Assembly (NCBI RefSeq): GCF_016464705.1
Contig: NZ_JAEHOB010000016.1
Location: 1-37,126 of the forward strand
Source of the DNA: Qaidamihabitans albus
GTDB lineage: Bacteria; Actinomycetota; Actinomycetes; Mycobacteriales; Pseudonocardiaceae
Direction of reading: 5' to 3'
DNA length: 37,126 bases
Numbering within the stretch: position 1 is the first letter of the stretch; the number at the start of each line of letters is the position of its first letter. A program made the position numbers and the translations under genes. The notes under the pieces were generated by a model, which saw only the letters and a list, made by a program, of their open reading frames with translations, did not search any database and was not told the origin of the DNA. This document shows positions 15,198 to 24,488 of the stretch, in pieces.

Positions 15198-15872
15198 TCA
15201 GACCAGCCGCCGGTCGGAGGCCCAGCGGGACAGCTCGTAGCGGTTCGACAGCTGCGTCTTGCGCAGCACGCTCGACACGTGCGTCTCCACTGTCTTCACG
15301 GAGATGAACAGCTCGGAGGCGATCTCCTTGTAGGCGTAGCCGCGCGCGAGCAGCCGCAGCACGTCCCGCTCGCGGGGAGTGAGCAGGTCGAGCTCCGGAT
15401 CGCTGATCGGCGCCGAGCCGGGGCGGTCGGCGAACGCGTCGAGCACGAAGCCTGCCAGCCGCGGGCTGAACACCGCGTCGCCGTCGGCGACCCGCACCAC
15501 CGCGCGGACGAGCTCGGTGGACGAGATGGTCTTGGTGACGTAGCCGCGGGCACCGGCGCGGATCACGGCGATGACGTCCTCGGCCGCGTCCGAGACCGAG
15601 AGCGCCAGGAAGACGATGTCCGGCAGCTCCGGCCGCAACCGGCGCAGCACCTCGGCCCCACCGCCGTCGGGCATGTGCACGTCGAGCAGCACCACCTCCG
15701 GCCGGACGCGCGTGATGCCGGCGACCGCCTCGGCGACCGAGCCGGCCTCACCGACCACCCGCACCTGGTCGGTGATCGACTCCAGCTCGGCGCGCACACC
15801 CGCGCGGAACAGCGCGTGATCGTCGACGAGGAACACCTGGACCGGTTCGCGCGTCTGCTGGCTCTCCGTCAC
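15198..15872 (-). CDS. LuxR/NarL-type response regulator of a PspC two-component system
   Basis: 224 residues. The receiver domain (~10-130) has the acidic pocket DDH, phosphoacceptor Asp in VVLLDVHMP and the conserved Lys in GYVTKTIS. The NarL/LuxR helix-turn-helix domain follows (LTPRERDVLRLLARGYAYKEIASELFISVKTVETHVSSVLRKT, ~158-215). The GTG start at 15872 overlaps the histidine kinase stop in GTGA, so the pair is translationally coupled. Convergent with the EamA gene, only 4 bp apart. It probably binds the ACCCCTGAAC repeats between the kinase gene and the divergent PspC gene, giving autoregulation and control of that PspC protein (inference). Confidence 0.93.
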   Translation of the reverse strand: MTESQQTREPVQVFLVDDHALFRAGVRAELESITDQVRVVGEAGSVAEAVAGITRVRPEVVLLDVHMPDGGGAEVLRRLRPELPDIVFLALSVSDAAEDVIAVIRAGARGYVTKTISSTELVRAVVRVADGDAVFSPRLAGFVLDAFADRPGSAPISDPELDLLTPRERDVLRLLARGYAYKEIASELFISVKTVETHVSSVLRKTQLSNRYELSRWASDRRLV

Positions 15873-17254
15873 GTCGCTCCCTGGGTCGCCTTGGCACTGA
15901 CCTTGCGCGGCATCGCCAGCTGCACCTCGGTGCCCTCCCCTGGCGCCGTCCGCAGCCGGCACGTGCCGCCGTTGCGCTCCATCCTCCCCCGGATCGAGTC
16001 GGCGAGGCCATGCCGGTCGTCCGGAACCGCTTCGGGATCGAAGCCCTTCCCCCGGTCGCGCACGAACATGGTCACCGACGTGGGCTCGACCTCGGCGTAC
16101 ACGCTCACCTCCTGCACCTCGGCGTGCTTGGCGGCGTTCACGATCGACTCGCGCGCCGCCTGCACGAGCGCGGTCAGCGGCTCGTCCAGCTCGGCCTCGC
16201 CCACCACCACCTGCTGCACCGAGATCGCGAACGTGTCCTCCACCTCGCCGCAGACGGCGGCGACCGCCTGCGACAGCGTGCCCGCGGCCTCGGTGACGGG
16301 CTGCTTCGGCTGGCCGTAGCCGGAGGGCCCGTACAACCAGCCCCGGAGCTCCCGCTCCTGGCCACGGGCGAGCCGGGCAACTTCCCGCGGCGTGTCGGCC
16401 TGCTTCTGGATCAGCGCCAGCGTCTGCAGGACCGAGTCGTGCAGGTGTGCGGCGATCTCGGCCCGTTCCTCGGTGCGGATGCGGGCCCGCCGCTCCTCGC
16501 CGAGGTCGCGGACCATCCGCAGCCAGAACGGCACGGTCAGCACCGCGACGCCGACCAGCGTGGCCAGCACGGCGATGAGGGCGAACTGGATCTGGTCGAG
16601 GCTGCTGTCGCGCAGGACGATCACGCCGATGCCGGTCATCACCAGCGCCACCCCGGCGAGGACGCGGACGACCGCGGACCAGCCGCGCCCGCCGAGCACC
16701 GCACCGGCGACCCCCGTGCGCGCGCCGTGCCGCCAGCGCCTGCGCTGCGACTCGTCGGCCTCCCGCCACACTACGGCAGCGCCCACAAGTACGACCGCGA
16801 CCGGCAGGCCGAGCCAGCCGCTGAACAGCCCGCTGAGCGCGCCACCGGCGACCGTGAGCCCGATCCCGAGTGCGAGCAGGCCGATCGCCTGCTGGCGTTC
16901 CCGCGCTGACTGCGCCGCGGCAGCCGCCTCCCTCGACTGCTGCGGCACGAACATCCAGAGCAGCCCGTAGGCCACCAACCCGGCGCCGCCGAACGCCGCG
17001 AGTAGCGCGAACGTCGCACGCACCCAGAGCACCCGGACGCCGAGGTGGTCGGCGAGCCCACCGGCCACACCGGCGAGCGTGCGCCCGGTGCGCCGCCGGT
17101 ACATCTTCGGCGGCCCCTCGGGCTCGGCCACGGCCGCGGCGGCGGGCACCTCGACCTCGGCGGCGCCCGGTTCCCGGACGGCGCCCGCGGCGCGCTCCTG
17201 CGTGGGCTGTTCCTGCACGTCATCCATGTTCACACGGGACCGGGCGGTATTCAT
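15869..17254 (-). CDS. PspC-domain sensor histidine kinase
   Basis: 461 residues. A disordered acidic N-terminus is followed by a PspC domain (~51-105, MYRRRTGRTLAGVAGGLADHLGVRVLWVR and its membrane helix), then four more membrane helices (~123-240). The HisKA_3 dimerisation helix carries the phospho-His in AAHLHDSVLQ (His272), and the HATPase domain (~340-455) shows ESIVNAAKHA, DRGKGFDPEA and HGLADSIRGRM. It therefore senses the membrane or envelope through PspC and phosphorylates the downstream NarL-type regulator. I chose ATG 17254 because AGGGG lies eight bases upstream; ATG 17227 is the alternative. Such PspC-kinase/regulator/PspC-toastrack sets are common in actinobacterial envelope-stress circuits. 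Confidence 0.92.
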   Translation of the reverse strand: MNTARSRVNMDDVQEQPTQERAAGAVREPGAAEVEVPAAAAVAEPEGPPKMYRRRTGRTLAGVAGGLADHLGVRVLWVRATFALLAAFGGAGLVAYGLLWMFVPQQSREAAAAAQSARERQQAIGLLALGIGLTVAGGALSGLFSGWLGLPVAVVLVGAAVVWREADESQRRRWRHGARTGVAGAVLGGRGWSAVVRVLAGVALVMTGIGVIVLRDSSLDQIQFALIAVLATLVGVAVLTVPFWLRMVRDLGEERRARIRTEERAEIAAHLHDSVLQTLALIQKQADTPREVARLARGQERELRGWLYGPSGYGQPKQPVTEAAGTLSQAVAAVCGEVEDTFAISVQQVVVGEAELDEPLTALVQAARESIVNAAKHAEVQEVSVYAEVEPTSVTMFVRDRGKGFDPEAVPDDRHGLADSIRGRMERNGGTCRLRTAPGEGTEVQLAMPRKVSAKATQGAT

Positions 17255-17261
17255 CAGGGAA

Positions 17262-17312
17262 ACCCCTGAACCGTTCCCCCACCCTGAACCCTGCCGGGCG
17301 AAGTTCAGGGGT
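17262..17312. promoter_or_regulatory. Repeated ACCC(C)TGAAC operator-like sites between divergent PspC genes
   Basis: ACCCCTGAAC (17262-17271), ACCCTGAACC (17281-17290) and the exact inverse GTTCAGGGGT (17303-17312) lie in the 103-bp gap between the divergent PspC-kinase and PspC-toastrack genes. Two direct copies are about 19 bp apart and the outer two form a perfect 10-bp inverted repeat. Likely binding sites for the cognate NarL-type regulator. Confidence 0.6.
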
Positions 17313-17357
17313 GTTCCCCGATGTGCGGGCCCCTTTCCGGAGCGCATTCTCGATGGC

Positions 17358-18617
17358 ATGAGTGGTGAGACTGATACCTCGAAGCAGCCTGGAGGCTTCG
17401 AGGAGACGGTGAAGGACTTCTGGGCGAGCAGGCCCAGGCGCCCTAGGAGGGGCCGCAAGCTGGCCGGTGTGGCGGCCGCTGTCGGCAACCGCTACGGCAT
17501 CGATCCGGTCGTGGTCCGGGTCGCCCTGGTGGCAATGACCATCTTCGGCGGTATCGGTCTGACCGTCTACCTGCTGGGCTGGCTGTTCCTGCCCGAGGAG
17601 GACGACGAGGTGTCCGCCTTCGAGGGGTTGATCGGCAAGGGGCGCAGCTCGGTCTCCAAGGGCTTCGCCGTCGTGCTGTGCTGCCTGCTGGTTCCGGTAT
17701 CGAGCTGGGCGTTCGCAGGCAACTGGTTCGACGGCGGCGGCTTCGTCGGGCTGGCAATGGTGGTGACCGCGCTCTACCTGCTGCACCGCAGCCGCGGCCA
17801 CCTCAACCGGCCGGCCCCGCCCACGCCCGCCCCCGCGTACGGCTATCCCACCGAGAACACCTGGCCGGAGGCCTCCATGTACCCGACGAACTCCGCAGGC
17901 ACGCAGCGGCGGGAACCACCCACGTGGGACCCGCTCGGCGCCGCACCACTGGCCTGGGACCTGCCCGACCCTCCGGCTCCGCCGCAGCCACCTGCGCCCC
18001 CACCGCCGCGGCACCGGTCGAAGATCGGTATCGCGACGGCGGGCGTGGCCCTGGCCGTCGGCGGTATCGGCGCCGCGCTGGTGGCCGACGGCGAGCCTTG
18101 GTTCACCCCGGCACACGTCATCGGCCTGGTGCTCGGCGTGCTCGGGCTCGGGATGGTCGCCGGCTCGTTCGCCGGTGGCGGCCGGGGGCTGATCGGGCTC
18201 GCGGCGCCGCTGTCGGTGGCAGGGCTCCTGCTCACCGCGGTGCCGTTCGAGGACATCCGGGGCGGCGTCGGCGACCTCGACGCGACCCCGCGCACGGCGG
18301 CCGAGGTACTGCCCGTCTACCAGCGCGCGGCCGGGGACATCCAGCTCGACCTGCGGCAACTGGAGGCGTCCGACCCGGTGCGCACGAGTGTGGAGAACGG
18401 GGCGGGCAACACCACGGTGATCGTGCCGCCGGAGGCGGACGTCACCTACACCTGCCACAACTCGATGGGCAACACGAGCTGCCTCGGCCGCGAGCAGTCG
18501 GGCATCGGCACCGGGCCGCTGACCGGCTTCGATCCCGGCACCGACGGCCGCGGTGGCCAGCGGATCACTCTGGACGTCAAGAACGCGGTCGGAAACCTGG
18601 AGGTGCACCGTGGCTGA
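17358..18617 (+). CDS. PspC-domain membrane protein with C-terminal toastrack-like domain
   Basis: 419 residues. PspC domain at ~32-88 (KLAGVAAAVGNRYGIDPVVVRVALVAM with the membrane helix ending LLGWLFLPEEDDE), two further hydrophobic helices (~102-140), a Pro-rich linker (~150-215) and a cluster of membrane helices (~220-290). The beta-rich C-terminus (~305-419) has repeated signatures VENGAGNTTVIVPPEADV and LDVKNAVGNLEVHRG, as in LiaF/DUF4097 toastrack domains. It is divergent from the matching histidine kinase and is probably its partner or target. The ATG at 17358 is the best start, though the ribosome binding site is weak. The 3' end overlaps the next gene by 8 bp. Toastrack assignment is by motif pattern. 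Confidence 0.87.
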   Translation: MSGETDTSKQPGGFEETVKDFWASRPRRPRRGRKLAGVAAAVGNRYGIDPVVVRVALVAMTIFGGIGLTVYLLGWLFLPEEDDEVSAFEGLIGKGRSSVSKGFAVVLCCLLVPVSSWAFAGNWFDGGGFVGLAMVVTALYLLHRSRGHLNRPAPPTPAPAYGYPTENTWPEASMYPTNSAGTQRREPPTWDPLGAAPLAWDLPDPPAPPQPPAPPPPRHRSKIGIATAGVALAVGGIGAALVADGEPWFTPAHVIGLVLGVLGLGMVAGSFAGGGRGLIGLAAPLSVAGLLLTAVPFEDIRGGVGDLDATPRTAAEVLPVYQRAAGDIQLDLRQLEASDPVRTSVENGAGNTTVIVPPEADVTYTCHNSMGNTSCLGREQSGIGTGPLTGFDPGTDGRGGQRITLDVKNAVGNLEVHRG

Positions 18618-18849
18618 GCACGACAACGAAGGGAACGGCGCGGTGCGGCAGCGCACGCGCGGGGTCGACGTGTTCACGCTGATCGCCGGCCTCGCCACGC
18701 TGGGGGTGTCGGGCTACATCCTCTCGGACGGCGCGAGCTGGTTCCCCGGAGTCGACCTGCGCTGGGTGCTTGCCGGTGGCGCGGTGCTGGTGGGTGTGCT
18801 GATGCTCGCCGCGTCGATGCGGAGCGACCGCGGCAAGGGCGGCTGCTGA
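18610..18849 (+). CDS. Small two-span membrane protein of the PspC cluster
   Basis: 79 residues with two hydrophobic helices (~20-40 DVFTLIAGLATLGVSGYIL and ~50-70 VLAGGAVLVGVLMLAASM) separated by DGASWFPGVDLRW, and a basic Cys-terminated tail. The GTG at 18610 lies inside the 3' end of the PspC-toastrack gene, with GGAGG six bases upstream, so it is translationally coupled. Probably an accessory subunit of the same envelope-sensing unit; no named family recognised. Confidence 0.8.
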   Translation: MAEHDNEGNGAVRQRTRGVDVFTLIAGLATLGVSGYILSDGASWFPGVDLRWVLAGGAVLVGVLMLAASMRSDRGKGGC

Positions 18850-18899
18850 CGCTCGTGAGTGCGGAGACGAGTTCTAACTCGTCTCCGCACTCACGAGCG
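18850..18899. terminator. Perfect 24-bp palindrome filling the gap between convergent genes
   Basis: Two 24-base arms with a CT centre; the outer arm is CGCTCGTGAGTGCGGAGACG and its exact complement. It begins on the base after the stop codon at 18847-18849 and ends on the base before the stop codon at 18900-18902. Same family as 13235-13300. Expected bidirectional terminator. Confidence 0.85.
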
Positions 18900-19685
18900 C
18901 TAGGTGACCAGGCCGGCGACGACCAGGCCGAGACCGATGAGCGTCGCCGCGATCACGCCGACCGCGAGCAGCTTGTGCCGCGTGACGCGGTCCTGGCGCA
19001 GCTCCTCCTCGGTGCGGGTGGAGATCAGGAAATGACCGCCGTTCTCCGGCTTCCCGATCACCAGCGGGCCGATCTTGTCGTGCACCTCACCGAGGATGTA
19101 GAGCTGGCGGCCGGGCCGGATCACCCATTCCTGGTAGTCGTAGCCGATGGTGGAGCTGCCGTTGCTGCCCAGGAAGGCGGGCAGCCGGAACCCGAACAGC
19201 TCGGTGCTCCCGCCACCGCCGTGGTGCGGCTCGAACCGCTTGATCGTCTGCTCGGCGCCGTCCGGCTTCGTGCCGTTCGGGTCCACCCCGATCGTGCGCC
19301 GCTGCTCGTCGATCAGCGCGTAGCCGTGCCCGGAGGTGTGGTCGGCGACGTTCTCGGTGCGCTTGTTGCGGTATCGCTTGCCGTCGCGGTACTCGACGGT
19401 CTCGTACTGCCGGTCGACCCGGTAGCGGTACCAGACGGACTCGGTCTTGGACAGCTCGGCGGTGAGCAGGCCCTCGGGACGCGGGTGCGCGGCGCCCACG
19501 ATCTCGGCGGTCTTGCGGAACGAGCCCTTGGCGCCCAGCTCGTCGGACACCTCGCGGAACCGTTCGAGCTCCGGGATGGACAGCGTCTCGGTGCCGACCA
19601 TCGCATGCAGCTCACTCTTCGTGTGCCGCATGTAGAAGAATCCGGCCACCGCGGCGGCGATCATCAGGACGCCGAAGATCCACAT
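18900..19685 (-). CDS. GIDE-domain membrane protein
   Basis: 261 residues with an N-terminal membrane helix (~1-19, WIFGVLMIAAAVAGFFYM) and a C-terminal one (~237-258). Between them, residues ~60-190 match the GIDE pattern known from mitochondrial MUL1/GIDE: GLLTAELSKTESVWYRYRVD, then ...RTENVADHTSGHGYALID and later EQTIKRFEP and QLYILGEV. Databases often label such bacterial proteins E3 ubiquitin ligase, but no RING domain is present, so that label should not be taken as function. The ATG at 19685 has GGGGG eight bases upstream, and the gene begins 25 bp after guaA on the same strand, so it is probably cotranscribed. Role unknown; a membrane-stress role is a guess. Confidence 0.8.
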   Translation of the reverse strand: MWIFGVLMIAAAVAGFFYMRHTKSELHAMVGTETLSIPELERFREVSDELGAKGSFRKTAEIVGAAHPRPEGLLTAELSKTESVWYRYRVDRQYETVEYRDGKRYRNKRTENVADHTSGHGYALIDEQRRTIGVDPNGTKPDGAEQTIKRFEPHHGGGGSTELFGFRLPAFLGSNGSSTIGYDYQEWVIRPGRQLYILGEVHDKIGPLVIGKPENGGHFLISTRTEEELRQDRVTRHKLLAVGVIAATLIGLGLVVAGLVT

Positions 19686-19710
19686 GACGCATTACCCCCA
19701 GTTCGTCGAA

Positions 19711-21255
19711 TCACTCCCACTCGATCGTGCCCGGGGGCTTGCTCGTCACATCGAGCACGACCCGGTTCACGTCGGCCACCTCGTTGGTGATGCGGGTGGA
19801 GATGCGTTCCAGCACGTCGTAGGGCAGCCGCGTCCAGTCAGCGGTCATCGCGTCCTCGCTGGAGACCGGACGCAGCACCACCGGGTGGCCGTAGGTGCGA
19901 CCGTCTCCCTGCACGCCGACGCTGCGCACATCGGCGAGCAGCACCACCGGGCACTGCCAGATGTCGCGGTCCATCCCGGCGGCGGTCAGCTCCTCGCGGG
20001 CGATGGCGTCGGCGGCGCGCAGCGTCTCCAGCCGGTCGCCGGTCACCTCACCGATGATCCGGATACCGAGCCCGGGCCCGGGGAAGGGCTGGCGGTGCAC
20101 GATGGTCTCCGGCAGGCCGAGCTCCAGGCCCACGCGGCGCACCTCGTCCTTGAACAGCAGCCGCAGCGGTTCGACGAGCTGGAACCGCAGGTCCTCGGGC
20201 AGCCCGCCGACGTTGTGGTGGCTCTTGATGTTCGACGTCCCCGAACCACCGCCGGACTCCACGACGTCCGGGTAGAGCGTGCCCTGGACCAGGAAGTCGA
20301 CGTCGCCCTTGGCCTTGAGGTCACGCGCGGCCTGCTCGAAGACCCGGATGAACTCGCGACCGATGATCTTGCGCTTCTCCTCGGGGTCGGTGACCCCGGC
20401 GAGCGCGTCCAGGAACCGGGCACGCGCGTCCACCGTGACGAGGTTGACCCCGGTCGCGGCGACGAAGTCCCGCTCGACCTGTGTGCGCTCGCCGGCGCGC
20501 AGCAGGCCGTGGTCGACGAAGACACACGTGAGACGCGCGCCGATGGCCTGCTGGACCAGCGCGGCGGCGACCGCCGAGTCCACGCCGCCGGACAGCCCGC
20601 AGATCGCGTGACCCTCGCCGACGCGCTCACGGATGGCGGCGACCTGCTCGTCCACGATGGACGCGGTGGTCCACTGCGGGCGGATACCCGCGATCTCGTG
20701 CAGGAACCGGCGCAGCACCTCCTGCCCGTGCGGCGAGTGCGCGACCTCGGGGTGGTACTGCACGCCGGCGAGGCCGCGCCGCGTGTCCTCGAAGCCGGCG
20801 ACGGGCGCGCCCTCGCTGCCCGCGGTGACGGTGAACCCCTCGGGGGCCTTCGTGACGCAGTCGCCGTGGCTCATCCACACGGGATGCCGTGCCGGCAGCT
20901 CCTCGTGCAGCGCGCCGCCGGACACGCCCAGCTCGGTGCGCCCGAACTCGCGGGTGCCGGTGTGCTCGACGACGCCGCCGAGCGCCTGCGCCATCGCCTG
21001 GAAGCCGTAGCAGATACCGAAGACCGGGACGCCTGTGCGGAACAGCGCGGGGTCGACGTTCGGCGCGTCCGGCGAGTAGACGCTGGCGGGGCCGCCGGAC
21101 AGGATGATCGCGGACGGATCGCGCTCCAGCAGCTCCTCGACGGTGGCGGTGTGCGGCACGACCTCCGAGTACACCTGCGCCTCACGGACCCGGCGGGCGA
21201 TCAGCTGCGCGTACTGCGCGCCGAAGTCCACCACGAGCACGGGACCCTCTGCCAC
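19711..21255 (-). CDS. guaA: GMP synthase (glutamine-hydrolysing)
   Basis: 514 residues; converts XMP to GMP using glutamine and ATP. The class I glutamine amidotransferase domain is N-terminal ([20 protein letters not shown], nucleophile Cys in [11 protein letters not shown], His/Glu in GVQYHPEV). The ATP pyrophosphatase domain carries the P-loop SGGVDS, and the C-terminal dimerisation domain ends [14 protein letters not shown], the standard family ending. Tandem GTG codons lie at 21258 and 21255 after GGAGG; the second has the better spacing and is used here. Divergent from the aldehyde-dehydrogenase-like gene and followed by the GIDE-domain gene. In mycobacteria guaA also lies near guaB and choD. 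Confidence 0.97.
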   Translation of the reverse strand: MAEGPVLVVDFGAQYAQLIARRVREAQVYSEVVPHTATVEELLERDPSAIILSGGPASVYSPDAPNVDPALFRTGVPVFGICYGFQAMAQALGGVVEHTGTREFGRTELGVSGGALHEELPARHPVWMSHGDCVTKAPEGFTVTAGSEGAPVAGFEDTRRGLAGVQYHPEVAHSPHGQEVLRRFLHEIAGIRPQWTTASIVDEQVAAIRERVGEGHAICGLSGGVDSAVAAALVQQAIGARLTCVFVDHGLLRAGERTQVERDFVAATGVNLVTVDARARFLDALAGVTDPEEKRKIIGREFIRVFEQAARDLKAKGDVDFLVQGTLYPDVVESGGGSGTSNIKSHHNVGGLPEDLRFQLVEPLRLLFKDEVRRVGLELGLPETIVHRQPFPGPGLGIRIIGEVTGDRLETLRAADAIAREELTAAGMDRDIWQCPVVLLADVRSVGVQGDGRTYGHPVVLRPVSSEDAMTADWTRLPYDVLERISTRITNEVADVNRVVLDVTSKPPGTIEWE

Positions 21256-21345
21256 CACGAACCTCCAGCCTTGTCGAACGGGCAACTTCATCGTCCCAGG
21301 TGAGCTGCCCGGCATCGCCTCCAGGTGGCTATTACGGTGCACGCC

Positions 21346-22743
21346 ATGGACACCATCACCCCGGAACCGCGGCCCGCCTGGATCGCCGGCCGTGCCGAGC
21401 AGGGAGCCGGCACGCGCGTCGTCACCCATCCCTACGACGGCAGCGAGGTGGCGACCGTCGCCGTACCGGCCGCCGACCAGGTGGAACGTGCCGTCGCGGC
21501 GGCGGCCGAGATCGCCCCGGCGCTGCGCCGCTCGCCCGCGCACGCCAGGGCCGAGGCGCTGGAGCAGGTGTCCAGGGGGCTGACGGCGCGGGCCGAGGAG
21601 CTCGCCGAGGTGATCACCGCGGAGAGCGGCAAGCCACTGCGCTGGGCGGAGGCCGAGGTGACCCGCGCGGTGTCCGTCTTCCGCCTCGCCGCCGAGCGCA
21701 CGCGACATTCTGCGGGCGAAATGCAGCGTGCGGGCACCGAGCCGGCGGGGGCCGGCCGGGTGGCGCTGGTGCGCCGCGTGCCGCGCGGGGCGGTGCTGGC
21801 GGTCACGCCGTTCGACTCTCCTCTCGGCCTGGTCGCGGACAGGGTGGCGCCCGCATTGGCGGTGGGCGCGCCGGTCGTGGTGACGCCGGCGCCTCGCACT
21901 CCCCTGTCGGCGCTCGTCCTCGGCGAGCTCCTCGCCGATACGGACCTGCCGGCGGGCGCGTTCTCGGTACTGCCGGTCGGCGACGCCGAGACCACGGCGC
22001 TCGCGGCCGAACCCCGGCTGCCGGTGGTGTCGTTCACCGGCTCCGCCACGGCCGGCCGGTCGCTGGCCGAGGCCGCCGACCGCAAGCACCTGGTGCTCGA
22101 ACTCGGCGGGAACACCACCGTCGCGGTGCTCGCCGACTGGCCCGACCTCGACGACGCGGCACGGCGGATCGCGACGTTCGGCACCTGCCAGGCGGGCCAG
22201 TCCCGCACCGCGGTGCAGCGGGTGGTCGTCCAGCGGGCGGTCGCCGAGGAGTTCGTGTCCAAGCTCACGGACGCGGTCCGGGCGCAGCGCACCGGGGACC
22301 CTTACGACGCAGAGGTGTCGGTGGGCCCTGTCGTGGACGAGGCGGCGGCGGAGCGCATCGTCGCGTGGATCGACGAGGCCACCGCGGGCGGCGCGAAGGT
22401 GCTCACCGGCGGTTCGCGCGAGACTTCGACGGTGCAGCCGACGCTGCTCACGGACGTCCCCGCCGACGCGAAGGTGTGGACGGAGGAGGTGTTCGGCCCG
22501 GTGCTCGCGGTGTCGGTCGTCGACTCCGCCGACGATGCGTTCGCGGCCGTGAACGTCTCCGCGCACGGCTCGCAGGCGGGCGTGTTCACCCGCGACGTGC
22601 GCGCGGCGTTCCGTGCGGCGGACGAGCTGGACATCGGCGGGCTGGTCGTCGGCGACGTGCCGTCCTCGGCGGACGGCGTCGAGGCCACCATGCGGGACCT
22701 CACGGAGGAACGCGTCCTCGTCCTGGCCGGCCTGGACCGGTGA
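21346..22743 (+). CDS. Aldehyde-dehydrogenase-like protein lacking the catalytic cysteine
   Basis: 465 residues with full ALDH-superfamily layout: N-terminal Rossmann-type NAD(P)-binding region ([31 protein letters not shown]), [14 protein letters not shown], general-base Glu252 in LELGGN, and the C-terminal [10 protein letters not shown]. The catalytic site motif GQxC reads GQSR: codon CGC at 22204-22206 gives Arg287 where Cys is expected, one T-to-C change from TGC. A Cys at 281 lies six residues upstream in TCQAGQ and is not in the usual position. Thioester-type dehydrogenase activity is therefore doubtful. The ATG at 21346 is chosen; a TATTAC -10-like hexamer just upstream would make it nearly leaderless, and GTG 21325 is the alternative. 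It lies between guaA (divergent) and choD (convergent). Confidence 0.88.
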   Translation: MDTITPEPRPAWIAGRAEQGAGTRVVTHPYDGSEVATVAVPAADQVERAVAAAAEIAPALRRSPAHARAEALEQVSRGLTARAEELAEVITAESGKPLRWAEAEVTRAVSVFRLAAERTRHSAGEMQRAGTEPAGAGRVALVRRVPRGAVLAVTPFDSPLGLVADRVAPALAVGAPVVVTPAPRTPLSALVLGELLADTDLPAGAFSVLPVGDAETTALAAEPRLPVVSFTGSATAGRSLAEAADRKHLVLELGGNTTVAVLADWPDLDDAARRIATFGTCQAGQSRTAVQRVVVQRAVAEEFVSKLTDAVRAQRTGDPYDAEVSVGPVVDEAAAERIVAWIDEATAGGAKVLTGGSRETSTVQPTLLTDVPADAKVWTEEVFGPVLAVSVVDSADDAFAAVNVSAHGSQAGVFTRDVRAAFRAADELDIGGLVVGDVPSSADGVEATMRDLTEERVLVLAGLDR

Positions 22744-22753
22744 GGATGCCGGG

Positions 22754-24466
22754 TCAGCTGACGATGGGCAGGCGCAGCGCAGCCGGGGCGTCCGCGGGCA
22801 CGGCCGGCTGCTTCGGGGCGATCGGCTCGAGGCGCCGGTAGCCCTCGTCCTGCGCGGGCCGTGGATCGGGTTCGCCCTTGTTCGGCCACAGCGAGAAGGC
22901 CCGCTCCGCCTGCGCGGTGATCGTCAGTGACGGGTTGACGCCGAGGTTGGCGGTGATCGCGGAGCCGTCCACGACGTGCAGGTTCGGATAGTTGAAGACC
23001 CGGTGGTACGGGTCGATGACGGCCTTGTCGGGGCCGGTGCCGATCGGTGCGCCGCCGATGAAGTGCGCGGTCAGCGGGATGTTGAAGATCTCGCCCCAGG
23101 TGCCGCCCGCGATGCCGCCGATGTGCTCGGCGGTGCGCTCGTTGGCCTCGTGCCCGGCCGGGATGAACGTGGGGTTCGGCTGTCCGTGGCCCTGCTTGGA
23201 GGTGTAGCGGCGGCGGCCGAACAGACCGCGCCTGGTGTAGGTGGTGATCGAGTTGTCCAGACTCTGCATCACGAGCAGGATCACGGTGCGCTCGCTCCAC
23301 CGGTAGCCGTTGAGCAGCTTGACGGTCCGCAAGGGATGCCGCACGAGCGCGCGCAGCGCCTGCCGCCACCGGGGCATCTCCGACGCGCCGTCGGTGGCGA
23401 TGGTCTGCAGCAGGCTCATCGCGTTGCTGCCCTTGCCGTAGCGCACCGGCTCGATGTGCGTCGTCTCGTCCGGGTGGATCGACGAGGTGATGGCGACGCC
23501 GCGGCTGAAGTCGCGTTCGGGGTCCACCGTCGGGCGGCCGGCGCCGATGATCGCCTCGGAGTTGGTCCTGGTGAGCTCGCCGAGCCGGGCGGAGAGGCGG
23601 GGTAGCGTGCCCGTGTCACGCATGTTGTGGAGCAGCCGCTGCGTGCCCCAGGTGCCCGCGGCGAGTACGACGTGGTTCGCGGTGAGGGTGTGCGTGAAGT
23701 GCCGCGAGGTGGTGCCGGTCTTGCGGATGTCCACCTCGAACGAGCCGTCGCCGTGCTCCCGGAGCGCCGTGACGGTGGTCAGCGGGATGACTTTCGCGCC
23801 GCCCTGCTCCGCGAGGTAGAGGTAGTTCTTGACCAGCGTGTTCTTCGCGCCGACGCGGCAGCCGGTCATGCACGAGCCGCACTCGGTGCAGCCGGTGCGG
23901 GCCGGGCCGGCGCCGCCGAAGTACGGATCGGCGGAGGACTCGCCGGGCTTGCCGAAGTGGACGCCGACGGGCGTGGGGTGGAAGCTGTCGGCCACGCCCA
24001 TGTCGGCGGCGACCTTGCGCATCACCTCGTCGGAGGGCGTCACGCTGGGGTTGGTGACCACGCCGAGCATCCGGCTCGCCTGGTCGTAGTGCGGGGAGAG
24101 TTCGGCCTCCCAGTCGGTGATGTGCGCCCACTGGCGGTCGGTGTAGAAGGGCTTGAGCGGCCGGTAGAGCGTGTTGGCGTAGACGAGCGAGCCACCGCCG
24201 ACGCCGGCGCCCGCAAGCACCATGACGTCCTTGAGCATGTGCACCCGCTGGATGCCGAAGCAGCCGAGTCGCGGCGCCCAGAGATAGCGGCGCAGGTCCC
24301 AGGAGGTCCTGGCGAACTCGTTGTCGGCGAACCGGCGGCCGGCCTCGATGACCGCGATCCGGTAGCCCTTCTCGGTCAGCCGAAGGGCGGCGACGCTGCC
24401 GCCGAACCCGGATCCGACCACGATGACGTCGTAGTCCTGTCCAGTGGTGGTGTTACGCGCAGTCAC
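22754..24466 (-). CDS. choD: GMC-family oxidoreductase, ChoD-type (putative cholesterol oxidase)
   Basis: 570 residues. An FAD-binding GMC oxidoreductase with the nucleotide-binding GSGFGG (18-23), the adenine-site [15 protein letters not shown] and a C-terminal [33 protein letters not shown]/active-site region. A Cys cluster [11 protein letters not shown] (~193-203) is typical of the actinobacterial ChoD-like branch. It sits just downstream of guaB3, exactly as Rv3409c does in M. tuberculosis, hence the symbol. Whether sterol is the true substrate is uncertain even for the mycobacterial protein. The start GTG at 24466 has no ribosome binding site, and TACGCT ends six bases before it, so the mRNA may be leaderless. 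A TAACTT-N12-AAGTTA inverted repeat at 24489-24512 overlaps the -35 region. Confidence 0.85.
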   Translation of the reverse strand: MTARNTTTGQDYDVIVVGSGFGGSVAALRLTEKGYRIAVIEAGRRFADNEFARTSWDLRRYLWAPRLGCFGIQRVHMLKDVMVLAGAGVGGGSLVYANTLYRPLKPFYTDRQWAHITDWEAELSPHYDQASRMLGVVTNPSVTPSDEVMRKVAADMGVADSFHPTPVGVHFGKPGESSADPYFGGAGPARTGCTECGSCMTGCRVGAKNTLVKNYLYLAEQGGAKVIPLTTVTALREHGDGSFEVDIRKTGTTSRHFTHTLTANHVVLAAGTWGTQRLLHNMRDTGTLPRLSARLGELTRTNSEAIIGAGRPTVDPERDFSRGVAITSSIHPDETTHIEPVRYGKGSNAMSLLQTIATDGASEMPRWRQALRALVRHPLRTVKLLNGYRWSERTVILLVMQSLDNSITTYTRRGLFGRRRYTSKQGHGQPNPTFIPAGHEANERTAEHIGGIAGGTWGEIFNIPLTAHFIGGAPIGTGPDKAVIDPYHRVFNYPNLHVVDGSAITANLGVNPSLTITAQAERAFSLWPNKGEPDPRPAQDEGYRRLEPIAPKQPAVPADAPAALRLPIVS

Positions 24467-24488
24467 ACGTAAAGCGTAGCCGCGACGT

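Noticed and set aside
15873-16769. Extended response-regulator frame to 523 residues
   Set aside because: The extra part is an out-of-frame shadow of the histidine kinase gene; the real start overlaps its stop at GTGA.
18900-19685. E3 ubiquitin ligase activity for the GIDE-domain protein
   Set aside because: No RING or other E2-binding domain and no ubiquitin-like genes nearby.
21256-22566. Upstream extension of the guaA frame to 951 residues
   Set aside because: The extension is antisense to the aldehyde-dehydrogenase-like gene; the true guaA start is the GTG at 21255 after GGAGG.
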